Positions 7,020 to 8,398 of a stretch of 8,398 nt of DNA are shown here, piece after piece. Each line of letters begins with the position of its first letter. Position 1 is the stretch's first letter. The translations under genes were made by a program, and so were the position numbers. Source of the DNA: Candidatus Aminicenantota bacterium. Its GTDB lineage: Bacteria > Acidobacteriota > Aminicenantia > JAMOAD01. The DNA lies in NCBI GenBank assembly GCA_027070475.1, contig JALXDT010000034.1, forward strand, positions 1 through 8,398, read 5' to 3'. The notes below the pieces were generated by a model. The model had not been told where the DNA came from, made no database searches, and saw nothing but the letters and a program-made list of their open reading frames with translations.

Positions 7020-8398
7020 TTACCTTATCCTCTCAACATCAATAACTTCTTTGATTTTACCAATGGATTTTATAATTTTTCTTAATTGAAATATATCATT
7101 TACATAAAATTCTATGATGATGACTGCATTGCCGGTATTATCTGATTTTGAGTTTAATTTCACAATATTTATTTTTTCATTGTGGAATACACTTGAGATT
7201 TTAAATAAAACCCCGAAAACATCGGCAGAAATTATTTTTACTTTTACTATGAACTTTTCATTATAATCTTTGTCCCAGTCAACTTCTATTATTCTTGAAG
7301 GATGAAGAATCTCATTTTTTAATAACCTGCAACTTTGGGAATGAACTCTTATAACATTATCCTTTGTAAGATAGCCTATTATAGGCTCTCCTTTTATTGA
7401 GTTACAACACCCGCCTAAAAAAACCAGCTTATTGTCAGGATATATTTTAATTCTTTTATTACTATCTTCTGATTTTTTCAAACTTCCCAGAACAGGAAAG
7501 CTGAAACCCTTTTTCTTCTTTTTCTTCTCAGGGAAAAGATCGTAAAAAAATTGTTCATTTATTTTTATAGCTCCTGTTGAAACTTTTCGGTAAAAATCTT
7601 CAATATTAATAATCCCCCTATTTTTTAAAAAATCTGATCCTTTAAGCTTTTTAATAAAATCACCCAGGTTTATATCTGTTTTTTTTAAAAATATTTCAAT
7701 AAGCTTTTTCCCTATCTCAACTCTTTCTTCATCTTTAATTTTATTCAGATAATCTCTTATATGAACTCTTGCTTTATGGCTCTTTACAAAGTGGAGCCAT
7801 TCTTTTTTAGGGTGTGCTTCAGGATCTGTCTCTATTTTTACATAATCCCAGTCATTTAATACTCTATTTGCTTTAACAATGGAATTATTTACAAGAGCTC
7901 TTTTAAAGTGATGCCCTAATTTGCTGTGTATCAGATAAGCAAAATCGAGAACAGTAAAATCCTTTGGTATTGTTATAAAATCTCCCTTCGGAGTTATAAC
8001 CGTAATAAACTCTTGCTTGAGCTCATCTTTTAACTTATTAACAACCTCCTTTGTGGGACCTGATTCAATTGCATCTCTTAAATAAAGTATTAATCTTTTG
8101 ATGTTTTCATCGTCCACTTTACCATCTTTATAATAATAGTGAGCTGCAATTCCCTTTTCTGCAATACTATCCATTTCCTTGGACCTGATCTGGATTTCAA
8201 TTGATCTTCCCTGTTCTATAACTGTGATATGAATTGCTCTGTAATTATTAGGTTTGGGATTGGATATAAAATCTCTATACCTGGTAGGAATATGAACCCA
8301 ATATTTCTTAATTATTGTGGCTACTTCCGAACACTCCTTTTCAGTTTCTGTTATAATCCTTAATGCTAAAAGATCAAAGATTTCATCTATCGTAACAC
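7020..8398 (-). CDS. rel: Rel/RelA/SpoT-family (p)ppGpp synthetase/hydrolase, 5' end outside window
   Basis: C-terminal 458 residues of a long RSH protein; the N-terminal hydrolase domain and the first part of the synthetase lie beyond the right edge. It makes, and in bifunctional members degrades, the alarmone (p)ppGpp in the cytoplasm. In fragment numbering the synthetase keeps the metal-binding Asp8 (FDLLALRI), Tyr52 and His56 (NNYRAIH) and Glu67 in IEIQIRS. The TGS domain (about 130-190) has ITVITPKGD and DFAYLIHSKLGH. A helical region and a linker with six Lys (291-296) follow. The zinc-finger domain has Cys330-Cys331, His352 and Cys356, and an ACT domain ends the protein (about 383-458). 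The Met at 8174 is internal, since conserved synthetase sequence continues upstream. The substrate-polarity motif reads RYRD where bifunctional enzymes usually have RxKD. Confidence 0.96.
   Translation of the reverse strand, partial: VTIDEIFDLLALRIITETEKECSEVATIIKKYWVHIPTRYRDFISNPKPNNYRAIHITVIEQGRSIEIQIRSKEMDSIAEKGIAAHYYYKDGKVDDENIKRLILYLRDAIESGPTKEVVNKLKDELKQEFITVITPKGDFITIPKDFTVLDFAYLIHSKLGHHFKRALVNNSIVKANRVLNDWDYVKIETDPEAHPKKEWLHFVKSHKARVHIRDYLNKIKDEERVEIGKKLIEIFLKKTDINLGDFIKKLKGSDFLKNRGIINIEDFYRKVSTGAIKINEQFFYDLFPEKKKKKKGFSFPVLGSLKKSEDSNKRIKIYPDNKLVFLGGCCNSIKGEPIIGYLTKDNVIRVHSQSCRLLKNEILHPSRIIEVDWDKDYNEKFIVKVKIISADVFGVLFKISSVFHNEKINIVKLNSKSDNTGNAVIIIEFYVNDIFQLRKIIKSIGKIKEVIDVERIR

Noticed and set aside
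7373..7407. AGCCTA-TTA-TAGGCT palindrome holding a TATAAT, with TTGTAA 18 bp upstream on the minus strand, resembling a promoter inside rel
   Set aside because: It lies in codons for the conserved EPIIGY segment of the Rel zinc-finger domain. A better-placed extended -10 exists directly before the operon, so coincidence is the simpler explanation.
7506..7525. Run of six Lys codons in rel, considered as a frameshift or slippage site
   Set aside because: The frame continues cleanly into the zinc-finger and ACT domains, and the codons alternate AAA/AAG. It falls in a linker known to vary in this family.
8172..8174. ATG at 8174 as the start of rel
   Set aside because: The same frame continues upstream to the window edge and encodes recognisable synthetase sequence (RYRD, NNYRAIH, IEIQIRS), so this Met is internal.

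Overview
This is an AT-rich window (roughly one third G+C by eye) from a bacterium. An outer-membrane-type protein (CBM9-like domain plus DUF5916) and several Sec-type signal peptides point to a diderm (Gram-negative-type) cell. Strong AAGGAGGT ribosome binding sites and a TATAAT -10 box are visible. DUF5916 proteins are common in Bacteroidota, Acidobacteriota/Aminicenantes and related lineages. The sequence alone does not settle the phylum, so I leave it open.

Layout from left to right: a plus-strand alpha/beta hydrolase of the S9/dienelactone-hydrolase type (54-935) ends exactly where the minus-strand block begins. The minus strand, read from right to left, holds a 5'-truncated rel (RelA/SpoT) gene (8398-7020), an 84-bp gap with a good extended -10 promoter, and then a compact three-gene operon. 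The operon encodes a 674-aa exported protein of unknown function (6935-4911), a 593-aa exported paralogue (4914-3133, ATGA overlap), and a 729-aa CBM9-DUF5916 protein (3125-936, 7-bp gap).

The most interesting part is that operon. The two unknown exported proteins share a core beta-rich module (SE-x-AG...EP...SLS...VPF) and a smaller N-terminal module. The smaller module occurs once in the 593-aa protein and twice in tandem in the 674-aa protein. The 593-aa protein ends in a region that resembles the mutarotase-like beta-sandwich of polysaccharide-active enzymes, but no catalytic barrel is visible. Together with the CBM9-like/beta-barrel protein this suggests an envelope-located system, possibly glycan-related, but the function is an inference. 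A terminator-like hairpin with an eight-T tract lies inside the DUF5916 reading frame and could attenuate the operon's last gene.

rel is a stringent-response regulator and is probably a separate transcription unit, although weak termination before the operon promoter leaves read-through possible.
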